From Opitutus sp. ER46 (GTDB lineage: Bacteria > Verrucomicrobiota > Verrucomicrobiia > Opitutales > Opitutaceae): a stretch of DNA of 64,000 nucleotides. Where the stretch lies: NCBI RefSeq assembly GCF_003054705.1, contig NZ_QAYX01000025.1, positions 124,001 through 188,000 on the forward strand, in the 5' to 3' direction. The notes beneath the pieces were generated by a model. That model was not told where the DNA came from, ran no database searches, and saw only the letters and a program-made list of their open reading frames with translations. Shown one piece after another: positions 54,523 to 64,000 of this stretch. Numbering within the stretch: position 1 is the stretch's first letter; the number at the start of each line of letters is the position of its first letter. A program made the translations under genes and the position numbers.

Positions 54523-54551
54523 GCTGAATATCTGAATGCTGAAGGCTGAAT
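54523..54551 (+). repeat. Period-7 block of CTGAAT/CTGAAG units
   Basis: Four near-identical units (GCTGAAT, ATCTGAAT, GCTGAAG, GCTGAAT) run from 54523 to 54551 between the divergent PL22 and HD genes. The same motif reappears in the 3' end of the HD gene and the following hairpin. Confidence 0.5.
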
Positions 54552-54627
54552 AAATTGTTTTGGGGCCGGACACGCCAGGCCGGAGCAGGGGTTGCACTCC
54601 GCGTCGGCTTTGGCTTTGGCTCGCCGG

Positions 54628-55263
54628 GTGGAAACACCCTCTCTCTCCCCCGCGGCGCGGCTGGCCCAGCAGATCGAGTTCATCGTCGAGTGCGACAAGC
54701 TGAAAGAGATCTTCCGGCAAACGCTGGTCACGAAGAGCCGGCGCGCCGAAAACGACGCCGAGCACTCCTGGCACCTCTGTCTCTGCGTCATCGTCCTGGC
54801 CGAGCACGCCAACACGCCCAACCTGGACGTCCTCCGCGTGCTCAAGATGGTCATCCTGCACGACCTGGTGGAGATCGATGCGGGCGACACCTTCGCCTAC
54901 GACACGGCTGGGATGGCCAACCAGCACGAACGCGAGGCCGTCGCTGCCAGCCGCATCTTCGGGCTGCTCCCGCCCGACCAGGCCCGCCAGTTTCGCGCGC
55001 TGTGGGATGAGTTTGAGGAACGCGCCACGCCCGAGTCCCGCTTCGCCGCCGCGGTCGACCGGTTCCAGCCCATGCTCCTCAACGTGCGCACCCAGGGCGG
55101 AGCCTGGCAGAAGCACGGCATCACCCACGACCGGGTCGTCGCCCGCAACCAGCACGTCGCCGCCGGCTCCCAGGCCATCTGGGCCTACGCCGACCAGATG
55201 TTGAAGGAGGCGGTCGCCGCCGGATTCCTGGCGGACGCCCCGCGCTCGAAAGCTGAAGACTGA
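54628..55263 (+). CDS. HD-domain hydrolase (YfbR/5'-deoxynucleotidase-like)
   Basis: A 211-residue HD-superfamily metal phosphohydrolase. The domain shows LAQQIEFIVECDKLKEIFRQT, RRAENDAEHSWHLCLCVIVLAEHA (first His), VLKMVILHDLVEIDAGDTFAYD (His-Asp pair) and AVDRFQPMLLNV (distal Asp). Relatives act on nucleotides or deoxynucleotides; the substrate is not shown. GTG at 54628 was chosen as the first start that keeps a normal N-terminus; TTG at 54592 and 54613 are alternatives. The gene's last codons (KAED-stop) are made of the period-7 GCTGAA units, so the terminal repeat block has entered the coding end. Confidence 0.85.
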   Translation: METPSLSPAARLAQQIEFIVECDKLKEIFRQTLVTKSRRAENDAEHSWHLCLCVIVLAEHANTPNLDVLRVLKMVILHDLVEIDAGDTFAYDTAGMANQHEREAVAASRIFGLLPPDQARQFRALWDEFEERATPESRFAAAVDRFQPMLLNVRTQGGAWQKHGITHDRVVARNQHVAAGSQAIWAYADQMLKEAVAAGFLADAPRSKAED

Positions 55264-55338
55264 ACGCTGAAGGCTGGAACGGACCCGGTGAGCCAGGCGC
55301 CCGACGACGGGTTCAGCTTTCAGCTCTTCAGCTTTTTT
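55251..55338 (+). terminator. Repeat-built hairpin terminator after the HD gene
   Basis: Heptamers AGCTGAA, GACTGAA, CGCTGAA and GGCTGGA (55251-55278) form an imperfect stem with TTCAGCT-type units (55312-55333), followed by six T (55333-55338). The HD gene's stop codon lies inside the first arm. It should terminate the HD transcript before the peptidase gene at 55424. Confidence 0.7.
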
Positions 55339-55423
55339 CCCCCGCCATCCACCCGCCAGCCGCGCCGTCCGCCCCTGATCTCGTCCGTTCAAGCCCGCGC
55401 GCTTGATTTCCGCCGAGGTGCAC

Positions 55424-57601
<2,178 letters not shown>

Positions 57602-57647
57602 GCCTGGGACGGTTGACGGCGCCCGCCGTCGCCGCCGAATAACTTGA

Positions 57648-57683
57648 GAGGCGGTACCCGAGCGGGTGCCGCCTCTTTTGTTT
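57648..57683 (+). terminator. Rho-independent terminator between convergent genes
   Basis: GAGGCGGTACCC (57648-57659) pairs with GGGTGCCGCCTC (57664-57675) with one wobble pair around a 4-base loop, then TTTTGTTT. It serves the peptidase gene; on the other strand it may also act for the RND pump gene. Confidence 0.88.
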
Positions 57684-57783
57684 ACGGATTACCGGCAGCG
57701 GACGGGCCGCCGGTTTCCGCCGCCTCGGCCCGCATGGGCGGCCCAGCGCTCCGGCTGGGCCGACGGTCGGGAAGGGCGGCGCG

Positions 57784-60700
57784 TTACTTGGCGAGGATCG
57801 TCTCGGTGTCGTTTTCGCCTACGAGTTCGGAGACCGGCGTCGGCGTCACGTACTTCGTGAACCGCTCCATGTACATGTAGAACACCGGGGTGATGTAGAG
57901 CGTGAGCATCTGCGAGACCACGAGGCCGCCGACGACCGCGAGGCCGAGCGTGCGGCGGGATTCGGCGCCGGCGCCCATGCCGAGTGCGATGGGTAGCACG
58001 CCCGCGATGGCGGCGAGCGTGGTCATCATGATCGGGCGGAAGCGGACGAGGCAGGCCTCGAAGATCGCCTCCTGCGCCGACTTGCCGCGCGTGCGGCGCG
58101 CATCGAGGGCGAAGTCGATCATCATGATCGCGTTCTTCTTCACGATGCCGATGAGCATGATGAGTCCGACGTAGCCGTAGATGTTCAGCTCCTGGCCGAA
58201 GATGAGCAGCGTGGCCAGCGCGCCGAACGTCGCCGCGGGCAGGCCCGAGAGAATCGTGAGCGGGTGGATGAAGTCCTCGTACAGGATGCCGAGCACCAGG
58301 TAGATCGTGAGCACCGCGACCAGCAGCATGACGCCGAGACCCTGGAGCGAACTTGTAAACGCGGCGGCCGTACCCTGGAACGTGCTGCCCACGGTGGGCG
58401 GCAGCATGTCGCGTGCAATGCGCTCGATGCGCGTGGTGACCTCGCTGAGCGAGACGCCCTGGGCGAGGTTGAAGGTGACCGTGACCGCCGGGACCTGGCC
58501 CAGGTGGCTGACGCTCAGCGGACCCACGGTGCTGCGCGTCTTGGCGACGGCGTCGAGCGGGATCAGCTTGCCAGCGCTGTTGCGGAGATGGAGCAGCGAA
58601 AGCGAACGCGGATCGCGCTGATACTTTTCGTCGATCTCCATCACGACGTAGTACTGGTTCGTCGGCGTGTAGATGGTGGAGACCTGGCGCGAGCCGTAGG
58701 CGCTGTAGAGGACGTTCTCGACCGCCTCGACGTTGAGACCGAGGGCGGAGGTCTTGTCGCGGTCGACCTCGACGATGAGCTGGGGGCTGGTGACCTGGAG
58801 ATCCGTCGTGACATCGACGACGCCCGGCACCTGGCGGACCGCCTCGGTGAACGGCGGGACGAGGCCGTAGAGCTCCTTCAAGTCGGGGCCGTAGATCGTG
58901 TACTGGTAGACCGAGGACGACATGCGGCCGCCGATGCGGATGCTGGGCGGCACCTGCGGGAACACGCGGACGCCCGGGATGCCGGCGAGATCGGCGCGGA
59001 GCTGCTGGACGATGACGCTGGCGGCCGGGCGATCATGCCGGTCCTTGAGGCTGGCGAACATGCGGCTCGTGTTACCGCCGCCCACCGAGGAGGAGTAGCC
59101 CTGGATGTGCGGGTTCTTGCCCACAATCGCCATGACGGCGCGCTGATAGCGGACCATCGACTCGAACGACGACCCCTGGGCGGCCTCGATGCTGATGCTG
59201 ATGCGGCCGGTGTCCTCGGTCGGGATGAAGCCCTTGGGCACGATGATGAGCAGCACGACGGTGAGCACGACCGCGACCGCGGCCACGACCATGGTGAGCC
59301 GCCGGTGGTGCATCGTGGCGCGCAAGGTGCGCTCATAGAAGTTCAGGCCCGAGCGGAAGATGTTCTCCATCGTCTCGTAGAACCGGCCGTGATGCGCGCC
59401 CGGTGTGATCGGCCGCAGGAAGCGGCTGCAGAGCATTGGGGTGAGCGTGAGCGAGACGAAGCCCGAGACCAGGATGGCCGCGCTGATCGTGACGGCGAAC
59501 TCGTGCAGGAGCCGGCCCAGGACGCCGCCCATGAAGAGGACGGGGATGAAGACGGCCACGAGCGAGATCGTCATCGAGATAATCGTGAAGCCGATCTCGC
59601 GGGAACCCTTGAGCGCGGCGCTCATCACCGGTTCGCCGTGTTCGATGTGCCGGATGATGTTCTCCAGCATGACGATCGCGTCATCGACGACGAAGCCCAC
59701 CGAGAGCGTCAGCGCGAGCAGCGACAGGTTGTCGATGCTGAAGCCAAAGAAGTACATCACCGCGAACGTGCCGATCACCGCGATCGGCATCGCGATGCTG
59801 GGGATGATCGTGGCGGAGAGCGTCCGCAGGAAGAGGAAGATCACGAGCACGACCAGCGCGATGGCGAGGACGAGGGTGAACTTCACGTCGGCGACGGACT
59901 CACGGATGGCCAGCGACCGATCGATGAGAATGTCGAGGTTCACCGAGGCCGGCATCTGGGCGCGGAAGGTCGGCAGCAGGGCTTTCACGCCGTCGACGAC
60001 CTCGATCGTGTTGGTGCCGGGCTGGCGCTGGACGAAGAGGATGATCGAGCGGTTGCCGTTGTACCAGCCGGCCTGCTTGTCGTTCTGGACGCTGTCCACG
60101 ACCTCGGCGACGTCGCCGACGCGAACGGGGGCGCCATTGCGGTAGGTGATGATCACCTTGCGGAAACCATCGGCATCGTGGAGCTGGCCGGTCGCCTGGA
60201 GCGTGATCGCCTTGCTGGAGCCCTCGAGCACGCCGGCGGGCATGTTGACGTTGTTGGTGTCGAGCGCGGTGCGGACCTCGTCGATGCCGATGCCGCGGCT
60301 GGCGAGCGCATGCGGGTCGAGCTTTACGCGGACGGCGTACTTCTGCGCGCCCATGACCTGCACCTGGGCGACGCCCTCGACGGTCGAGATGCGCTGGGCG
60401 AGGAGATTTTCCGCGAACTCGTTGACCTCGGACAGCGGGAGCGTCGGGGAACTCAGCGCCAGGAGGAGGATCGGGTCGTCGGCCGGATTGCTCTTCCGGA
60501 AGGACGGCGGGTTGGGCATGTCCTGCGGCAGCCGGCGCTGCACGGCAGAGATGGCGGACTGCACGTCCTGGGCGGCGCCGTCGATGTCGCGATCGAGCGT
60601 GAACTGCAGCGTGATCTGGGTGGAGCCGAGCGAACTCGAAGACGTCATCGACTCGATGCCGGCGATGGTCGAGAGCTGCTGTTCCAGCGGCGTCGCGACG

Positions 60701-60885
60701 GACGAGGCCATCGTTTCCGGGCTGGCGCCAGGGAGGCTGGCGTTCACCTGGATGGTGGGAAAGTCGACGTTGGGCAGGTCGCTGACGGGCAACGACTGAT
60801 AGGCCATCAGGCCGAAGATCGTGACGGCGGCGGTCACGAGGGTCGTCATGACGGGACGACGGATGAAGAGCTCAGGAATGTTCAT
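57784..60885 (-). CDS. RND efflux pump, inner-membrane transporter (AcrB/MdtB type)
   Basis: A 1033-residue trimeric RND transporter using proton motive force to expel drugs or other compounds. The N-terminal MNIPELFIRRPVMTTLVTAAVTIFGLMAYQSLPVSDLPNVDFPTIQVNASLPGASPETMASSVATPLEQ and TSSSSLGSTQITLQF are typical of the MdtBC/HAE1 class. The proton-relay Asp pair is in LALTLSVGFVVDDAIVMLENIIRHIEHGE. A second half repeats the fold (GILYEDFIHPLTILSGLPAATFGAL, MIDFALDARR). It lies 64 bases downstream of the membrane-fusion protein gene on the same strand; an outer-membrane channel gene is not in the window. Confidence 0.96.
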   Translation of the reverse strand: MNIPELFIRRPVMTTLVTAAVTIFGLMAYQSLPVSDLPNVDFPTIQVNASLPGASPETMASSVATPLEQQLSTIAGIESMTSSSSLGSTQITLQFTLDRDIDGAAQDVQSAISAVQRRLPQDMPNPPSFRKSNPADDPILLLALSSPTLPLSEVNEFAENLLAQRISTVEGVAQVQVMGAQKYAVRVKLDPHALASRGIGIDEVRTALDTNNVNMPAGVLEGSSKAITLQATGQLHDADGFRKVIITYRNGAPVRVGDVAEVVDSVQNDKQAGWYNGNRSIILFVQRQPGTNTIEVVDGVKALLPTFRAQMPASVNLDILIDRSLAIRESVADVKFTLVLAIALVVLVIFLFLRTLSATIIPSIAMPIAVIGTFAVMYFFGFSIDNLSLLALTLSVGFVVDDAIVMLENIIRHIEHGEPVMSAALKGSREIGFTIISMTISLVAVFIPVLFMGGVLGRLLHEFAVTISAAILVSGFVSLTLTPMLCSRFLRPITPGAHHGRFYETMENIFRSGLNFYERTLRATMHHRRLTMVVAAVAVVLTVVLLIIVPKGFIPTEDTGRISISIEAAQGSSFESMVRYQRAVMAIVGKNPHIQGYSSSVGGGNTSRMFASLKDRHDRPAASVIVQQLRADLAGIPGVRVFPQVPPSIRIGGRMSSSVYQYTIYGPDLKELYGLVPPFTEAVRQVPGVVDVTTDLQVTSPQLIVEVDRDKTSALGLNVEAVENVLYSAYGSRQVSTIYTPTNQYYVVMEIDEKYQRDPRSLSLLHLRNSAGKLIPLDAVAKTRSTVGPLSVSHLGQVPAVTVTFNLAQGVSLSEVTTRIERIARDMLPPTVGSTFQGTAAAFTSSLQGLGVMLLVAVLTIYLVLGILYEDFIHPLTILSGLPAATFGALATLLIFGQELNIYGYVGLIMLIGIVKKNAIMMIDFALDARRTRGKSAQEAIFEACLVRFRPIMMTTLAAIAGVLPIALGMGAGAESRRTLGLAVVGGLVVSQMLTLYITPVFYMYMERFTKYVTPTPVSELVGENDTETILAK

Positions 60886-60949
60886 GGGCGCGGCATTGGG
60901 CGCAATACGCGCTGGAGGCGGGCGGGACGGTTAAGCCGGAGCCGGACGC

Positions 60950-62158
60950 TCACGAGCCTTGGGAGGACTTCTTCTTCTGCTGCTTACCCTGGCCGGAGCC
61001 GGGGCCGGCCTTGTCGGCGGCGACGCCCTCGCGTCCCGCGGCGGTTGGATTCGTAAGAATGTCGGCGGGCTTCACCTGCACCGGGCGGCCGGAGATGACG
61101 CGCAGCTGGCCGTCGGTGACGACGGTGTCGCCTGCCTCGAGGCCGGCGGTGACGACGGCATCGTCGTTGAAGGTGCGCTCGACCACGATCTTCCGAAACT
61201 CGGCGGTCGAGTCGGTCTTGACCACGAAGACATGCTGGCCGGCCTGGTCGGACTGCACCGCGCTGGCGGGAACGGTCAGGACCTCGGGGGCGGCGAGGCG
61301 CACGGCGACGGTGGCGAACTGGCCTGGCCAGAGGCGCTGCTGTTCGTTGGCGATCGTGGCCTTGAGCCGGATGGTGCCGGTGGTGGTGTCGACCGCGTTG
61401 TCGACGAAGGTGAGTTCGCCGCTCGCGGCCGGGGTCTCCTCGGTGCTGCCGAGGCGAATCTCGACGGCGAGCGGGTGTTCGGCGCGGTAGCGGGCGATCG
61501 CGGGGAGGTACTGCTGCGCCACGCCGAAGGTGACGTAGATGGGGTTGAGCTGGTTGATCGTGACCAGGTTCCCGGCCTCGCTGGAGCGGATGAGGTCGCC
61601 CTCATGGACGCTGATGTTGCCGGTGCGGCCGGCGATGGGGGCGCGGACGGAGCAGTAGCTGAGTTGGAGCCGGGCGCTTTCGACCGCGGCGGCGGCGGCC
61701 GCCGCCTGGGCCTCGAGCGCGCGGGCGGCGTCCTGCACCTGCTGGGCCTCCTCCTGCGAGACCATGCGGCCGACGTCCAGGCGCTTGTAGCGTTCGACCT
61801 GGGCGCGGGCGTTTTCGAACTGCACCTGGATGCGCTTCTGGTCGGCGAGGGCTGAGCGCAGCGTGCTCTCGAAGGGGCGCGGATCGATTTCGAACAGCAG
61901 ATCGCCCTCGGCGACGTCCTGACCCTCGCGGATCGCGATGCGCAGGAGGGTGCCGGTGATCTGGGCGCGGACGGAGGCGGCGCGGATGGGCTCGACCGTG
62001 CCGACCGCATCAATGACGAGCGGGACAACCTTGCGCTCGGCTTTGCCGACGAGAACCGGAGCCCCACCTCCGCCGCGACCGCCCGATCCCGACCCGGACT
62101 TGGAGCAACCCGCCACGGCAACCAGCAGGGCGGCGGTGGCTACCCTTAAGACAGACAT
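60950..62158 (-). CDS. RND efflux membrane-fusion protein (MdtA/AcrA-like lipoprotein)
   Basis: A 402-residue periplasmic adaptor. The lipobox is VAGC (Cys18 in LRVATAALLVAVAGCSK), then a Gly/Ser-rich linker, the biotinyl-lipoyl/barrel domain (VGTVEPIRAASVRAQITGTLLRIAIREGQDVAEGDLLFEID), a coiled-coil hairpin (LADQKRIQVQFENARAQVERYKRL...VQDAARALEAQAAAAAAAVES) and a beta-barrel and membrane-proximal part (YCSVRAPIAGRTGNISVHEGDLI, VPASAVQSDQAGQHVFVV). It ends in a Lys/Gln-rich tail (GKQQKKKSSQGS). The start at 62158 begins the lipoprotein signal; ATG at 62191 is possible. It is first in the two-gene pump operon. Confidence 0.94.
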   Translation of the reverse strand: MSVLRVATAALLVAVAGCSKSGSGSGGRGGGGAPVLVGKAERKVVPLVIDAVGTVEPIRAASVRAQITGTLLRIAIREGQDVAEGDLLFEIDPRPFESTLRSALADQKRIQVQFENARAQVERYKRLDVGRMVSQEEAQQVQDAARALEAQAAAAAAAVESARLQLSYCSVRAPIAGRTGNISVHEGDLIRSSEAGNLVTINQLNPIYVTFGVAQQYLPAIARYRAEHPLAVEIRLGSTEETPAASGELTFVDNAVDTTTGTIRLKATIANEQQRLWPGQFATVAVRLAAPEVLTVPASAVQSDQAGQHVFVVKTDSTAEFRKIVVERTFNDDAVVTAGLEAGDTVVTDGQLRVISGRPVQVKPADILTNPTAAGREGVAADKAGPGSGQGKQQKKKSSQGS

Positions 62159-62652
62159 CGAAGAGACAGAGCGAGTTGGCACTGGGATCATGAAAAAAGG
62201 AAAAGGCCGCGACCTGATGGCGCGCGCCCGGCAGGAAGGACGGGTGGAGGGGCTCGAAGTTGCGCGTCTGGAGGGCGGTTTTGCAACTGGAACGGAGTCT
62301 CCCCCGGGGTTGGTTGCCAAGCCGCTGGTCGCCAAAGACAGGCGATTGAAGGCGGAGGAATGGAACCAGAAAAGCGCAAACTGGGAGGGCGGGTGGTGGC
62401 GTGAGGGGCATCAGGCTTCCCGCCATCCGGCAGGCCGCGCCGCCGGCCTTCTCGGCGCGGAGGGCGCGATCGGGCGGGGGAGCAGGCGCAACTTTTGCCG
62501 GCCGGCCCCGACGGCTTCGGACCCGGTGGACGCCTTGTCGGCCTGACAAGCACAGCGGTGGGCTTTGTCCGAGGCAGGGTGCATTTGTCATAGCGCGGCT
62601 TTTCCTTGCTTGCGCCCAGACCCGAGATTTCCCTCGGGAGCATTTTGTCCCC
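62159..62652. other. 494-bp divergent intergenic region of the RND operon and serA
   Basis: It carries promoters for both flanking operons, but none can be named with confidence. CCCGAG (62621-62626) and CTCGGG (62633-62638) form a small hairpin ending 14 bases before the serA ATG, followed by a TTTTG run; it could serve as a leader attenuator or overlap the ribosome-binding region. I see no gene here. Confidence 0.5.
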
Positions 62653-64000
62653 ATGAAAGTCCTCGTCGCTGACAAGATCTCGCCCAAAGGAGTCGCCTAC
62701 CTGCGCCAGCAGTCGGGCTTGGAAGTCATCGAGGCCTATGGCTCCTCTCCGGAGAAGGTTCTGGAACTCGTGAAGGACGTGCACGCGATCGCCGTCCGTT
62801 CCGAGACGAAGATCACCGCCGAGGTGTTCGCCGCCGCCCCCTTGCTCAAGGTGGTGGGACGCGCCGGAGTGGGCGTGGACAACGTCGACGTCGAGGCCGC
62901 GACCGAACGCGGTGTCATCGTCATGAATACGCCGTCGGGCAACACGATCGCCACGGCTGAGCTCACCTTTACGCACCTGCTGTGTGGCGCCCGTCCCGTG
63001 CCCCAGGCTTCGGCTTCGATGCGCGCCGGCCAGTGGGACCGCAAGAGCTTCTCGGGCATCGAGCTTTTCCGCAAAACCCTCGGCATCGTCGGCCTCGGCC
63101 GCATCGGGGGCGAAGTGGCGAAGCGCGCCCAGGCCTTCGGCATGCGCGTGCTCGCGTTTGATCCTTACCTCGCCCCCAGCCGGGCCAAGGCGATGCAGGT
63201 GGAAGGCGTGACCCTCGACGAACTGCTCCGCCAGTCGGATTACATCACGGTCCACATGCCGCTGACCGACGACACGAAGTACATGATCGACGAGGCGGCG
63301 CTGGCGAAGTGCAAGAAGGGCGTCCGGCTCTTCAACTGCGCCCGCGGCGGCATCATCAAGGAAGCCGCTCTCATCGAGGCGCTGAAGTCCGGCCACGTGG
63401 CCGCCGCCGGCCTCGACGTGTTCGAGGACGAGCCGCTGGCCAAGGACAGCGAACTCCGGAAGATGCCCAACGTGGTGCTGACGCCGCATCTGGGCGCTTC
63501 GACCGCCGAGGCGCAGGAGTCCGTGGGCATCGAGATCGCCGAGCAGATCGCCGACGTGCTCAAGGGCGGCGTGATCCGCAATGCCGTCAACGTGCCGTCG
63601 ATCGACGCCGCGACGATGAAGATTCTCGGGCCCTACATCAACCTGGGCACCAAGCTCGGCACCCTGGTGCAGCAGATCGCGCCGCAGCAGATCTCGATGC
63701 TGTCGATCACGTACTGGGGCAAGCTGCTCGATTCCGACGTCAACGCCGTCACCCGCTCGATCGAGCGCGGGTTCCTGCGCCGGATCAGCGGCGCGGAGGT
63801 CAATTTCGTCAACGCCCCGGCCCGCCTCGAGCGGCTCGGCATTCGTGCCCAGGTGGTGAAGTCCACCCAGGACGCCGGGTACACCGACCTGATCCAGGTC
63901 GAGGCGACGACCGACGACGGGAAGATCTACTCCGCTTCCGGCACGCTCATTGGCAAGGCCAACGAGCCGCGCATCGTGAATATCAACGGGCGCGAGGTTG
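62653..64000 (+). CDS. serA: D-3-phosphoglycerate dehydrogenase (C-terminal part outside window)
   Basis: 449 residues are visible and the frame is open to the window edge. The enzyme oxidises 3-phosphoglycerate in serine biosynthesis. It has MKVLVADKISPKGVAYLRQ at the start, VGRAGVGVDNVDVEAATERGVIVMNTPSGNTIATAEL, the NAD site LGIVGLGRIGGEVAKRAQAFGM, HMPLTDDTKYMI, NCARGGIIKEAALIEALKSGHVAAAGLDVFEDEPL and TPHLGASTAEAQE with the catalytic His. After about residue 310 comes an allosteric substrate-binding domain of the long SerA type, with the final ACT domain beyond the window. The leader hairpin upstream could matter for control. Confidence 0.97.
   Translation, partial: MKVLVADKISPKGVAYLRQQSGLEVIEAYGSSPEKVLELVKDVHAIAVRSETKITAEVFAAAPLLKVVGRAGVGVDNVDVEAATERGVIVMNTPSGNTIATAELTFTHLLCGARPVPQASASMRAGQWDRKSFSGIELFRKTLGIVGLGRIGGEVAKRAQAFGMRVLAFDPYLAPSRAKAMQVEGVTLDELLRQSDYITVHMPLTDDTKYMIDEAALAKCKKGVRLFNCARGGIIKEAALIEALKSGHVAAAGLDVFEDEPLAKDSELRKMPNVVLTPHLGASTAEAQESVGIEIAEQIADVLKGGVIRNAVNVPSIDAATMKILGPYINLGTKLGTLVQQIAPQQISMLSITYWGKLLDSDVNAVTRSIERGFLRRISGAEVNFVNAPARLERLGIRAQVVKSTQDAGYTDLIQVEATTDDGKIYSASGTLIGKANEPRIVNINGREV

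Overview
The window is a high-GC, gene-dense chromosomal segment from a Gram-negative bacterium, most likely a member of the Opitutaceae (Verrucomicrobiota). This is recognition, not proof. The clues are the C-terminal ISTRG-like module of the first, truncated protein, a stressosome operon, a pectin-type PL22 lyase, a duplicated MacB-type permease, and many genes without a clear Shine-Dalgarno sequence. About 58 genes are supported, with one tRNA, several hairpins and two families of small intergenic repeats.

Layout. 1-5.1 kb: end of a surface protein, a PQ-loop membrane protein, and purine salvage (NCS2 permease, adenine deaminase, guanine deaminase). 5.2-6.9 kb: SRPBCC protein, tRNA-Phe with terminator, and a small accessory patch with a toxin remnant, an intact HigA-like antitoxin and an unexplained tail. 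6.9-12 kb: secreted DUF4214 protein, a histidine kinase with an ethylene-receptor-like sensor, and a duplicated permease. 12.4-15.9 kb: quinone-type oxidoreductase and SNF2 helicase. 15.9-24.2 kb (minus strand): an exopolysaccharide operon with two glycosyltransferases, a priming sugar transferase, a nucleotidyltransferase/sugar-transferase fusion and a phosphodiesterase. A kinase/phosphatase plus STAS partner-switching pair lies inside it.

24.6-29.2 kb (plus strand): rsbR-rsbS-rsbT-rsbX, then a protein fusing an RsbU-like RsbT-docking domain and a PAS domain to a histidine-kinase core that has lost key residues, then a NarL-type regulator. 29.3-40.6 kb: OsmC, argH, mutL (endonuclease motifs lost), glgP behind a near-perfect sigma-54 promoter, a compact ydbH-ynbE-ydbL set, a nucleoside transporter and a gamma-carbonic-anhydrase-like protein. 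40.8-45.4 kb: obgE, a GspE-N protein, pilB, a TPR lipoprotein and a LysE exporter. 45.8-52.1 kb: ECF sigma/anti-sigma/lipoprotein operon, mnmA and a large GH13 glucan hydrolase. 52.2-64 kb: DUF1697 protein, PL22 lyase, HD hydrolase, prolyl oligopeptidase, RND pump operon, and serA running off the end.

Working together. Two separate partner-switching systems sit back to back. One probably gates polysaccharide synthesis or a nearby target. The other is a full stressosome whose output seems to pass to a DNA-binding response regulator through a degenerate kinase. glgP and the GH13 enzyme suggest storage-glucan turnover. The most unusual non-coding signals are a roughly 100-bp element with three 21-bp repeats present twice, 43 kb apart, and period-7 repeats at several intergenic sites.
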